From: Physcia stellaris
Lineage: Eukaryota > Ascomycota > Lecanoromycetes > Caliciales > Physciaceae
DNA length: 64,000 nucleotides
Assembly: GCA_018902385.1 (NCBI GenBank)
Contig: JABSSW010000016.1
Span: 310,001 to 374,000, forward strand
Direction: 5' to 3'
A program made the translations under genes and the position numbers. Under the pieces are notes generated by a model that was not told the DNA's origin, searched no databases, and saw only the letters and a program-made list of their open reading frames with translations. Positions 23,073 through 33,138 of this stretch are shown here, one piece after another (the stretch's first letter is position 1; the number at the start of each line of letters is the position of its first letter).

Positions 23073-23630
23073 TCATAGCACGTTTCTCTCTGCGTCATTA
23101 ACATTGACATTGACCCTATCCGTACCGCCGTCCCTTATCCCAATCCCCCTAAACCTCCCCTCTAAAATCCCCACTACATCCTCCAACCTCTCCACCATCT
23201 CAACCCCAAACCTCTCACAAAGAACCTGCACATTCCCACTCCTCACATACCCTTCCGGGCAACACACAACCACCTTCCCGCTCCTAGCCCATAAGCCGAA
23301 TTCCACCATCGTGACCGGGGACTCAGTCCCCGGATGCAAGTAAATAAGAATGACATCAGCGGCTTCCATCATGTCAAGCTCCCAATTGACTTGTTCGTGG
23401 AAGGGAGCAAAGGAGATGTGCTGTCGCCAGCTAGAGTCCCAGTCCGGGCGGAGAGGGTCTAAGATGGTTAAGGGCTGATTCAGGCCGCTGAGGAGGGTAG
23501 TGAATGTGTCTCGCCAGCGGGTGGTGGTGGTTCCGGAGAGGAAGATGGAGGGGTGGGGATGGGGAGTGGGGAGGGGATGCGGGGCGTAGATTGTTGTGAG
23601 AGTCGGTTTGGGGGGTGGTGGGGTGGTCAT
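23073..23630 (-). CDS. Nucleoside 2-deoxyribosyltransferase-like protein
   Basis: Single exon, 185 aa, ATG at 23630. Pattern of the Nuc_deoxyrib_tr_2-like family: an N-terminal strand with IFLSGTTTTRWRD; then ILDPLRPDWD and NWELDMMEAADVILIYL; then the conserved TESPVTMVEFGLWARSGK with the Glu expected to act as nucleophile. It closes with CCPEGYVRSGNVQVLCERF. Family members exchange bases between nucleosides or act as NMN/nucleotide hydrolase-like enzymes. The substrate of these fungal homologues is not established. The N-terminal Pro-rich 25 residues are an extension. No signal peptide, so probably cytosolic. Confidence 0.8.
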   Translation of the reverse strand: MTTPPPPKPTLTTIYAPHPLPTPHPHPSIFLSGTTTTRWRDTFTTLLSGLNQPLTILDPLRPDWDSSWRQHISFAPFHEQVNWELDMMEAADVILIYLHPGTESPVTMVEFGLWARSGKVVVCCPEGYVRSGNVQVLCERFGVEMVERLEDVVGILEGRFRGIGIRDGGTDRVNVNVNDAERNVL

Positions 23631-23940
23631 TGTTTTTGAAAGGGTGGATGATTACTTGATGGAGCGGATCTGATGCATTCATTGAAATAAAGCTAGTCGA
23701 TGATTGGTTTGGATTAGGTTGTTGTTCGAGAAGAAACAGAAACCCCGAGAGCGACGGGGTACAAAGTAGAAGGCTAACCCTAGGGTTCTCACCAAATAGC
23801 GTTACACTTCTCCTGCCCACCCCGATCCTCCTCCTCACATATCGATATGCTTTTCGGGTACTTTCTTGACGTCGAATTGAAGATTGAATTGATGTGAATT
23901 GACCGAGGATTTAATGCGAAATTTCCTTGGTTCGCCTTCC

Positions 23941-24555
23941 TCAGGTCACTCCTGAATGCAACGCTATAAGCTCCGACAATCCCTTCACCCTCATAATGAT
24001 GAAATATGTTTCTACACCTTCTTTGGCCAACCTCGCATTGAAAGAACCATAAAATCCTCTGAGAGTGCGCTCCATCATAGTGACCGCCACCGCACTCGCA
24101 ACCTTCCTGGTTACTGGACCTGCAGTACTGAAGATCTCAAACGAAAGGTCCAACATCTGGCCGTACTCTGGGTCTCCCGGCTGTAGAGGCATATGCAGAG
24201 AGAGTTCTTTAGACTGAAATTGGTCATCTGGCATCCATGCCTTGTTGGATAACTGAAGGGCCATCTCGGACCAGAAGTGAGAGAGCATGAGTGCCACGAG
24301 CCGGGAGGGCGCAAAGGGAGAGAAAGTGTGAAAGTGGAGGACCCAGCCGTCCGGGAGGTTTTGCCTGTGGACCCGTTTTCGTAATATCGGTGCTTTGGGG
24401 CCTTCTCGTTCTGACGCCCAGAGCTGTCCAGAGGTTCTAGTGGAGGGGCTTTCGAGAGATTTCGGTGGTGCGCCGACGACTTGAGGTATTGTGAGGGAAA
24501 GGAGGGCCACAGCTAAGAAGAGCAACCGCAACACCGAACAGTTAGAAGACATCAT
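23941..24555 (-). CDS. Secreted hypothetical protein
   Basis: Single exon, 204 aa, ATG at 24555. A clear signal peptide at residues 1-28 (VLRLLFLAVALLSLTIPQVVGA) is followed by a basic stretch with a Kex2-like KR site (RKRVHRQ). The mature part contains WVLHFHTFSPFAP and is free of Cys after the leader. No family recognised. The long mature region with alternating hydrophobic strands and a helical centre suggests a folded extracellular protein. Confidence 0.6.
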   Translation of the reverse strand: MMSSNCSVLRLLFLAVALLSLTIPQVVGAPPKSLESPSTRTSGQLWASEREGPKAPILRKRVHRQNLPDGWVLHFHTFSPFAPSRLVALMLSHFWSEMALQLSNKAWMPDDQFQSKELSLHMPLQPGDPEYGQMLDLSFEIFSTAGPVTRKVASAVAVTMMERTLRGFYGSFNARLAKEGVETYFIIMRVKGLSELIALHSGVT

Positions 24556-25729
24556 GCCACCAACTGCACCTCACTTTTGCCTGCGCTGGGATTATGGCAA
24601 ATGCATCGAGGAACGAACGACAGACAGAAGAAATCTGTAGAAGCTGCCACGTTGGTTGCCCGTACCGTGTCTCATATGAGCCGGTCGCAATTTTTCTGGG
24701 GGCAGCTTCTAATCGCCTATCGTCTGGTGTATGACTAGCCGCGTCACCCTCATGCGTCCCGCATTTCTTTTTTTAGTATGGACGTACGTATGGGAGATTA
24801 GTTTGTAATTCTAGAGAATACAATTATTAGTAATTTGGACTATACTGCTTTTGAATATCGAGACTCTGAATGAGTAGAGTTGTTCGAGCAAGTCACAATG
24901 GAAAACTTACTCGGCTGGCTATGCGTCCAGTGGTTTGACAAGAAGAGGCAGAAAACCCGTTACCCGAGAGCGGGTTTAGCATTGCAGCGGGCGCTAACGG
25001 TCCGAGCCGCTCTTCCGAAGCTGACAAGTCTCGGGTGTAACTTGTAGCAAGAGAAATATAGGACCACAGTCATGGTTGGTTCGCTATTCCGTGTAACAAT
25101 TTCAACGGCAGGATTACTATACCAGCTGTAGCTCAGATGGCTGGAGTAGTCAGCACAGCCTCTATAGATCTTCGAAAGATTCTTCTTCCTTCCAATTATC
25201 ATCCGGGTGTCCCACGATTACTGCCAAGTATCGAATCCTCCAACCATGGACAGAAGACCTTATCGGAGGTTCCAAGAATCATAGGGTTGACATGGTCCGA
25301 CAACTTCCTCGTAGAGCAATACGAGGGTCGTCTCCAAAAGATGGCTAATTGGTGCTTGTGGGGGAAACCTTAAAGTCGACTTTATCCATTCTGGCCTTCA
25401 AGTCATACCGGGTAATGTCGGTCTTGAAGCAACACAAGCTGAGCGTCTCATGAAGAAAATACAGTATCACTGAAGAAAGGATCTGTGCGTCATCCCATAA
25501 CCTGGTACTAAGTGGTGCGGTTATTGAACAAAGACCCTGACAGGACTGCAAGCAGAATCGCACGACATCGGACCACGAGATAGGCGATATGCGATAATTC
25601 CACCATTTCGATCTGCTTCTGAGTACCTTGTAATCATCATTTTATGTCTCAAAAGTACTGCTGAAGCGTTATACTTCCGCTTACCTGATTCCATCCCGTT
25701 TTCGCCCACACATAGACCACCAGCTGCCA
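24556..25729. other. Intergenic with a repeat-A fragment
   Basis: 1.2 kb without a supported gene. About 25490-25525 has a 35-bp match (ACTAAGTGGTGC with CCCAT upstream) to the start of dispersed repeat A, too short to count as a copy. Confidence 0.3.
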
Positions 25730-26294
25730 TGCTACCCCTCCACCTCCTCTCACTCTTATCCCTCCTCAGTTTCTGCACAGCTCGCGAGCCCGAATGCGTT
25801 TACCACGACTTACCCCCGGCCGCGGGGAAGACTGCATGGAAATCGCCCTGAAGCTGCACCAAGCCAGCCTATTGCCAGGCGGGAGAGCGATGAAAGAATG
25901 GGGCCGCAGGCTCAACAACACGGCCGAGACCAGGTCGCTGCCCAAGCTCTACTGGGTCGCGGGCGCCGGTCCGAAGACGTGTGGCGTGGAAGTCGACGTT
26001 GACCTCCGGACCCCCGACGCTACGGACATGCTCAGTCTCTACGACATTAGTTTTGGGGCGGGACAGGTGCTCGTGAAGTGTTTTTACAAGGAAGGGGTGC
26101 TGGGGCTGTTTCGCACCGGCGCGCATAGGAGGATTGAGGTGAAATTGGTGAAGATCAATAGGCGAGGTCTGTTGCGTCTGGGTCAGGGAGAGGAAATTGC
26201 TTCTGGAGGTGGTGGGATGTTGCGAAGTTCGGATATCGGTGGGGATAGCAGTGAAGAGAACGATTCGGACATAGATGAGGTGGATTTTTCATGA
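25730..26294 (+). pseudogene. Secreted protein gene with an apparent frame break
   Basis: ATG at 25730 opens a strong signal peptide (MLPLHLLSLLSLLSFCTA) and continues about 30 codons. The good downstream coding frame, containing DCMEIALKLHQASLL and YDISFGAGQVLVKCFYKEG and ending in an acidic tail at 26294, is offset by one base. The switch falls in a G/C-rich run near 25822-25836. A 56-bp GT-AG alternative exists, but its donor and acceptor are poor. So this is either a one-base indel (real or a homopolymer sequencing error) or an odd intron. The mature product would be about 150 aa with few Cys. I do not recognise the family. Confidence 0.5.
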
Positions 26295-26652
26295 TGCAGT
26301 TTCAGCTAGATGCATCTATGAAGGTCCCATGGCGGACAGAAGAGGTCAGGTTCACGCGGTATTCTGCACCCAAGACACCGAATGAGAGCAAGCTATCCCA
26401 TGGGCTAGCCCGACTTTGGACCCTTATTGAGCTCAAAGCGTTGTTCAAATTCTTTTGTGGTTTGAGTTCCAGCGACGGGGAGCCTTGTTCTGATAAGTTG
26501 TCTGTATCTCCTATTAGAACTCCGTCTCGTCCGGGCGGAGTGTCCCTTCCATGACCTTCATGATGATCTGACTGGCGATCGAATATACTCCATAAGATCT
26601 GACCATGTCCGTTCCTGCCTCATGACGCTCAGCTGTAACGGACCGTACTGAA
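26295..26652. other. Intergenic, no gene seen
   Basis: Convergent 3' region between the secreted-protein gene and the acyltransferase. Nothing supported. Confidence 0.35.
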
Positions 26653-27858
26653 TCAAGTGGTGCTTTGTATGTTCTGCAGCACCTCAGGCGGTAGACACCT
26701 CAGCTTTGGGAACATGGTCTTTGGCAGCGTCCACCAGAACCAAGCCAGAACCCAGCAGTATCCCAATACCCGACCCCATGTTTTCATCGCTGGCCTCCTC
26801 CAGACACCCTTGCCAAGCATTGTAGTGACGAGGGCAAAGAACACTTCTTCGAAGTACATGCCCGCAAAACAAGCCATAAACCACCAGACATCCTCCCAGT
26901 ATCCGCAGCTAAGTCCCAATCTCCACGTTACGGCACCATGCACGCAACCACTGAGGAAGAAAACCATTCCGTTACACACCACACGATCGAGAGCAGTGCC
27001 CTTCTTGATGCCCAAGACTTCATTTGAGAAAAGGCGCCCGTAGGAGCCGTAGCAGCGGTACACCAAACGGTGCCAAAATTTGCCCCAGAAGCGGCGTAAA
27101 GAATAAGTCTCTTTGACGCTACCATAAAGCGGAGGCCAATCTTCCGGATCATCATAGCCGATACCAACGGCGATGAAGGCGTGCGCATGGTGCACGAATT
27201 CCAACTCAGAGTAGGCTGTCCAGATAAAGTGGAAGATGAAGAACAGACGGATACCGATTTCGCGAAGTGTCATCTCTCCAAAACGGCGGAATGCGAATTC
27301 TTTCTCGGGGTAAAAGTCGGAAGGACTAAAGGGAGCCCAGAGGTTGAACGGAGCTGGGGAGCTGACTACTAAGGTGTAGTAGTGATGAAAGGTGTAGATT
27401 GCTGCCGCTGAGAGAAAGCGCGAGATAAGGAAGGACATTCGGGACTTGTATCGTCGAGGAGCAGGGACATCAGGTGAGACGTTGCGGGTATTGACCCAGC
27501 GACTGTTGTAAAGCATTTTGTACGCTGCCCTCCAGTTCCAAGATGAGGAAATGCTGCTCGTTCTTTGAGGGAATGTGGTTGTAGTTGGTGTAGGAGAATG
27601 AGGGAGTGGCACGACATGTTTCTCGACAAACAGAACATGGATTATGTGGGACGACCAGATGAGGAGGAAGAGTCCGAAGCAGCTGGCGTGATCTGGATTG
27701 GGAAATATTGTGAGGATATTGCTGAATGTGAGCCAAACAAGGGCCAAGAAAATAGCGAGAAGCGGGATCCGCAGATTTTGCTGGCTCTGTATAGCTATCA
27801 GTGCTGTCAGAGTGGCGCCAGCCCAGTAAGATAGTGGAAGGGGTGCGAAAGCGATCAT
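26653..27858 (-). CDS. Wax-synthase-like membrane O-acyltransferase (MBOAT_2 type)
   Basis: Single exon, 401 aa from the first ATG at 27858; the open frame extends to 27933 without an ATG. There are about seven hydrophobic segments, beginning with SYWAGATLTALIAI and ILTIF. The wax-synthase signature is clear: DDPEDWPPLYGSVKETYSLRRFWGKFWHR, spanning about residues 245-275 (motif given in part), with the family FW-x-x-FWH core. A second conserved part is FFLSGCVHGA, whose His is the expected catalytic residue. Fungal relatives transfer acyl groups to hydroxylated secondary metabolites or lipids in the ER membrane. No biosynthetic cluster surrounds it here, so the substrate is open. Upstream exons cannot be excluded. 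Confidence 0.8.
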   Translation of the reverse strand: MIAFAPLPLSYWAGATLTALIAIQSQQNLRIPLLAIFLALVWLTFSNILTIFPNPDHASCFGLFLLIWSSHIIHVLFVEKHVVPLPHSPTPTTTTFPQRTSSISSSWNWRAAYKMLYNSRWVNTRNVSPDVPAPRRYKSRMSFLISRFLSAAAIYTFHHYYTLVVSSPAPFNLWAPFSPSDFYPEKEFAFRRFGEMTLREIGIRLFFIFHFIWTAYSELEFVHHAHAFIAVGIGYDDPEDWPPLYGSVKETYSLRRFWGKFWHRLVYRCYGSYGRLFSNEVLGIKKGTALDRVVCNGMVFFLSGCVHGAVTWRLGLSCGYWEDVWWFMACFAGMYFEEVFFALVTTMLGKGVWRRPAMKTWGRVLGYCWVLAWFWWTLPKTMFPKLRCLPPEVLQNIQSTT

Positions 27859-29506
27859 GATGAGCAAGAGAATGGATATCGACAAATAAGAGCGCACCAA
27901 GGACAAAGCAAAGATGTCGTTACAGGAAGACACAAGATGAGATACTCCAGATAACCTGATAGTTGTCAGGAGAATGAAAGACGAAGAGTCTACATATCCA
28001 ATCCGTCAATTGACCACGTAGACAGAGGTTTGGAGCAAACAGGGCAGTGAATCGACGCTCCCGCTGTGGTGTACACGTTCCCATTCGCGTAGGCAGTCTT
28101 TCAAGAAAAATATCTAAAGAAGAAACCTTGCAATAAGCTGAAGCCGTATCTGTGATAACCCATTCATGGCAGCAGGCTTGGTGGATGAAACAAGGCGGAT
28201 GCGCTATGCTGGACTGTGTGTTTGAAATGAACATGTTGACAAACTGTACTGTGTCGCTGTAACTCCACGATTAACAAAGATATACTGAAATGAAGCAACG
28301 AAGGCTGTGGAACAGGAGGATTGAAGGCTTAATAGCGTTTGTGCTTCGCCCTCCGAGCTATCTGTCGTTTTGCCAGGGCTTGGCAGAGGCCACTCTGCTC
28401 GGTGGATAGTCGGGCCATAGCTAGCGCGTAATTTAGCGCTTCCTGCGGCTAACCTTAGCCGAAACATTTTATTGCAGGATTTTCGGACGAGCAGAGAACA
28501 GCCTCCACCAACCTCAAGCAGAGATAGGCAGCTTGCGGCCCAGACATTTCTCTATTGCCGATCGTTATTATTGTTTTCTCAAGCTAAGGGAGTACTCGCT
28601 GTACAGCTGTGCTGCTACAATAATCCAGGTTTCAATCATCTCTCCCGTTCACAATATCCACCAATCATGACGCGCACCAGCTTGACATGAAATACTCAAT
28701 CATTGTTCTATCTGTTTTTGCCAATAGAATCCGTATGGACGTGCTTGGGTACACTACTGGGAATACCCCTTTTCTTGTGTCCATGACTTAGAAACCTTCT
28801 CAGCAGAATCTGGCCTCAAGTGCGGCTCCTTCGTTAGCTCATGTTCCAGTAATCTGCTGTTTACCTCTAGTCCAAATCCTCATAATTTCACTATAGCCTT
28901 GAGAGATGAAACGGATCCTTCTATTCCATGACTCCAGTACAGTCTATCCATGGCTACGAGTTCTCCGCTATGCTTTCCATTATGGAAACATGTAAGTTGC
29001 CAAGTTTCGAGGCTTGAAACAGGTTGGGCTTGTACGTGTCGCAGTCAAGGCTAAAGGTCTATAGTAGTTGCGTTACAGGATATGCTACCAAACAGACAGA
29101 AACAAGTGCAATCCTTCGTTAGATGGTTGTGGAGACCAACGTCCAAGCCTCGCCGCAGACCCCAATCGGGACCGCGGCTAGCGCATCCTTCGTAGCTGAT
29201 GCCAGCAATGATAGCAATAATGAACAGCTGGAAGATTGGCAATCCCAAATGATTAAAGTATGGAGTCGATGTCTATAAAGACAGAGCAGATTCCACCACA
29301 ATGCTTTTCTCTCCAGACAACACTTTCATGCTCATTACTAGACAACCATTAATCCAATACTTTCTACTACAACAAAACTTGCTGTGCAAGTATAAATCTA
29401 ATTACAACAAAGCCTTCAAAGTAATTCAACTACTTCAATCCATCTACTCGCTATTCATCATCTTCCAAAAAGTCCAGAAACTTTCAGCAACAATCCTCAA
29501 CTAAAA
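27859..29506. other. Intergenic, no supported gene
   Basis: 1.6 kb. AT-rich from about 29290 with repeated CTACTACAA-like leader sequence, likely the promoter/5' UTR of the small secreted protein gene at 29507. Confidence 0.35.
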
Positions 29507-29994
29507 ATGTATTCCTACACCGCTGTCGCTTTGGCCGCCGCCACCTTCGTCACCTTCTTCCAGCCATGCCCTGCTCCCCCAGTAGCACTCGCAGCAGTCA
29601 GCGGAGCTGTCGCCGGTACAGCTGGCACCGTCGTTGGCAACGCTGAACAGGGTGGCGCACAGAAGCGCGACGCGGTCTCCGACGCTGCCGTCTCCGGTAT
29701 TGCCAAGTGCCTTGCAGCAGCCTCCAACACACCACCTCAGATGGCCCCTGGTGATGGCACAAGCATCATCGTCAACAACCTACCCCGTCTTGTCTTGCAG
29801 AGGTCCAAGCATACAACTCCAACCCGCACAATGGCGCCATGGCAGCGGTCCACGGCACGACGACACAGATCAACAGCACGGCGGTCCGCCTCGACGGCAT
29901 CCCACATGAAGTTCTCGGAAAAATGAGCGATTTGATCAAGGCTACCCCCAACTCCCAAAATCAGCGCCGCTCCCTGCGCTTCGAGAAGTACTAG
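29507..29994 (+). CDS. Small secreted Ala-rich protein
   Basis: ATG at 29507 preceded by a CAACTAAAA leader. My model joins 29507-29750 and 29801-29994 across a 50-bp GTGATG ... TTGCAG intron, which restores frame and gives 145 aa. Residues 1-30 form a signal peptide (AVALAAATFVTFF). An Ala/Gly-rich propeptide ends at a KR site (AQKRDA). The mature part has RLDGIPHEVLGKMSDLI and a basic end. Without the intron the frame must change near a run of four C. The sequence inside the putative intron also looks protein-like, so an indel is a real alternative. No family recognised. Confidence 0.5.
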
Positions 29995-31650
29995 ATGTAT
30001 CCCATCTCAACCAATATACCCACACTCGTTTATACATCTTTACGACTTAATGGGGGATAGTAATTAGGCACGGTGCACGGTAGTGGTAATGTGATGAGCT
30101 GGTCTTGTTGAGCGCAGAGCGCCGGTCGACGGGTGGTTCCGGAACACCTTTAAGACTGTGGTAATGAGCATGAAGTGTTGATCTCACTGTACTATTAGCG
30201 TTGCATTGTTTGCGTTTGCTGTTTTGTTTTTATCACGCTCCGTATAGACACCCTCCCTATCTACATCTCTAGCTAGCTAGCTACAATATAAAATCCTCGA
30301 TGGCCATCGAAAAACTCTCCCGTCCGCACTTGCTTCTGTGAATCTCATTCTCCTGCCTACCTCCAAACCCTCCTACTTCCTTCTCTTTTCGCGCCGGATA
30401 CTGTTTATGCACCAACGACTCCGTTGAGGATCATGGTTTCCAATCATAGAGCAGAGGCACTGGCAACTTTCTTCTGTGCCCTGGTCCTCCTACATCTTTC
30501 GCGACGATCTCATTTCGAAATCATCACCATAAGTGCAGTCCCTAGACATTCTCCCGTTCAGGTAGAAAGGATCTATTCAACCTCCTTCTTTACGTCTTTG
30601 GCCGACTAGAGAGTCAATATCAGTTATTTTTAAGCTCATGTAGGACGAAGTCGGAATGTATACGGAATAAGGAGCTATGGCTTAATTTAAAATTTACAAA
30701 TCTGGGGAATCGTCATTCGATGAAATCGGCGCTCATGTATTAAGAGGCGAATGTCCCTAGTAGCCCCTTAGTCCAGACAAATAATTTTGAAGACTGGAAT
30801 AAACCAGCAACTCAAACAAATATCTTATGCACAATACCATTGTGTCCCTTGTTAGCCTACATTGACGACCAGTTCATCGACTATCGTGTGGGAATTTTGT
30901 AGCATGAATATCCTAATTCATCTTATTCATCTCGAGTTCACGGAGCCAAGATGCTTTCGTCCTATTGAGAGTCTACTAGTAAGGAGACCTCTGCTTCTGT
31001 ATACCCACGTAAGCAGTAAAGTGCACAGGGATTCCATCAGGATTCTCTCTGTTCGAAGGGATGTCAGTCTTCAACCCTATCGCAACCCTGGACTTTGATG
31101 GAAGAAGAATAGGTATTTCTGCACAGCAAATACGCTTCGCCCCAGTGATCGAGAGCGAAGACTAATGTATCAAAGGGCATTCCCTAGCGGGATATAGCAA
31201 CAACCTGCGATCCCGGAGTACTGGCGGGGTGACGAGATGCTCCAGCTGAGAGGCGGAGTTCTACTGGGAAGGCTTAGTGGCGGCTTGGCATTGCCGAAGA
31301 CCAATTGGCCTTTTTCCTTCCATTTCTGCTCCTCGAGAACAACCACAACCACAATCCTTCGCCTAGGCTTCGCCTTCCTCCGTGCCAGGCCGTGGTAGCA
31401 GCTTGCTGACTGAGCAGCTTTTGTGCGTTGCAGCCTGCTGTTCGGCCTCCGTAACGCCACAATGGCCCTAAGTGGACAGCAAGACACAAGACACTTGGCG
31501 ACGCTGGCCTTTACCGGTGTAACCAGATGTCATCATCTGGGCTCGCCTAACGACTGATTCAAAGCTTGACATCTCTAATTGACCGTACAGTTACATGTTG
31601 CGATAACCAAATAGAAACCCTTTTCCCCTCAACCGCGTCACTGCTAGACC
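29995..31650. other. Intergenic, no supported gene
   Basis: 1.6 kb. A TATA-like ACAATATAAAATCC sits near 30280, and a 61-codon open frame lies at 30424-30609 with an ATG inside it. I do not support a gene. Two overlapping minus-strand ORFs at 31170-31489 look like chance. Confidence 0.35.
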
Positions 31651-32396
31651 ATGTCGCACATCGATCGAATCTGCTCACACGAGCACCCTTCCATTTTCTC
31701 CTATGAGCCTTTTTCTCTCTCGTGGTCTCGCAGCTCTCCTACATCCTCCTCCTCCACCAACTCCTCCACATCTTCTACTCGTCACGCACTCTCCACTCTC
31801 TTCAAAGTCCTTCTCATAATATCTACAGCATTTGCAGCATGGAAGGGTCTCTGCTTTGTCACCGCCTCCTCTTCTCCAGTCATTGTCGTCATCTCAGAAT
31901 CCATGGAGCCCGCCTTCTATCGCGGCGACGTGCTATTTGTCTGGAACAGAGCAGAGGTATTCGACGTGGGCGAGGTAGCAGTGTGTTGGTTTGAGGGCCG
32001 ACCGCTGCCGATGGTGCACAGGATTGTTCAGAGAGTTCCCGATTATGAAGTGGGCAGGAACGAGAGGTATACTACGCTTCTTACGAGGATTGCCGCAGAT
32101 AGATTGCTAACATACCATATCCAAGTAGCGCCATTGGACATCCCCAGTACCAATACCTTACCAAGGGCGACAACAATGACAGAGATGACACCCCTCTGTA
32201 CCCTCCAGGGCAACCATATGTGAAGAGGCATGAGGTTATTGGGACAATTAAAGGATATATACCATACTTGGGCTGGGTCACAATATTGATGAACGAGCAC
32301 CCATGGTTGAAGGCAGCCGTCTTTGGTGCGGCAGGATCATTTTCGTTCCTACGAAAGAAGCAGGCTGAGCCACATGGTGTGAAAATCCAACGCTGA
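31651..32396 (+). CDS. SEC11: Signal peptidase complex catalytic subunit SEC11
   Basis: Cleaves signal peptides at the luminal face of the ER. Two exons, 31651-32066 and 32126-32396, with a 59-bp intron (GTATAC, branch TGCTAAC, AAG acceptor), give 228 aa. A Ser/Thr-rich cytosolic tail of about 45 residues is followed by a transmembrane helix at about 47-70. Catalytic boxes: ISESMEPAF with Ser84; PMVHRIVQR with His123 in place of the bacterial Lys; TKGDNND with Asp154. The second hydrophobic end region, with YIPYLGWVTI and NEHPWLKAAVFGAAG, matches the family. The N-terminal tail is longer than in yeast Sec11, and the start could be internal. Identification is secure. Confidence 0.93.
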
Positions 32397-33138
32397 AGTC
32401 GAGAAGGAACAAATAATGTACAATCAAGATACGGACGAATAAATGTGGATTACATTGAGGCTCAAGGCACGGTGCAACTTGGTTTTTCGGAAAGATGAGG
32501 GGCCACTGGACCCAAGCAACCGATAGAAACGACAACGAGGAGTTCATATTCTTGAAGATATCATCTCTGCACTCGCCATGGACAAGCCGAAGTGCCAAAT
32601 CGTGGTGAACGAAACGGTAGGCCGAGTTGGCGAAAACACCGATGTTAGGTCCTAATTCATACGCATGTTCTTCCCTACAAAACCAGAAACAGACAACCTT
32701 GAATAATCCAATCCGCGAAACTCGTCTGCTGGGTTGCTAAAAAGAGGTGGTGGTAGAATTGCACAGCCGCTGTGAAACGGTAAGTCGGATCGAAAGACAA
32801 GCCTGCCTGTAAGCTCCTTTCCATCTGTAGCACCTCTTCCTCTCGGGGTCTGGGCTTGTCTTTTCGAATGATGTCTTCTGCCCTCGCCTTTCATTCTTCA
32901 TTTCTTCTTGAAGTCCAAAAGGAGTTTAGCGGTACTGCTGCCTTCGGACGCGGCATTTTGACGCGCCCTCGGTGATACCTTCCCCTCCTACTCGATCTTA
33001 CTCTTACCATTACACTCAATCATGTTCAACTTCTGACATGGCGCCCAGGACGCAGGATCAAACGTCCAAGGCATAATTAGGACACCTTCCTACTTGTCGT
33101 CCTCTCATAAGCCTGTTGGAGGGCTGTCCCGAATTCCG
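32397..33138. other. Intergenic with one upstream mini-ORF
   Basis: No gene supported. An ATG at 33038 opens a 12-codon frame just upstream of the AAA ATPase, possibly an upstream ORF in its 5' UTR. Confidence 0.3.

Noticed and set aside
25125-25165. tRNA-like GTAGCTCAGATGGC segment
   Set aside because: Only a D-arm-like stretch; no acceptor stem, anticodon arm or T-loop could be paired.
26653-27858. Part of a secondary-metabolite cluster
   Set aside because: No polyketide, terpene or peptide synthase, P450 or regulator lies nearby.
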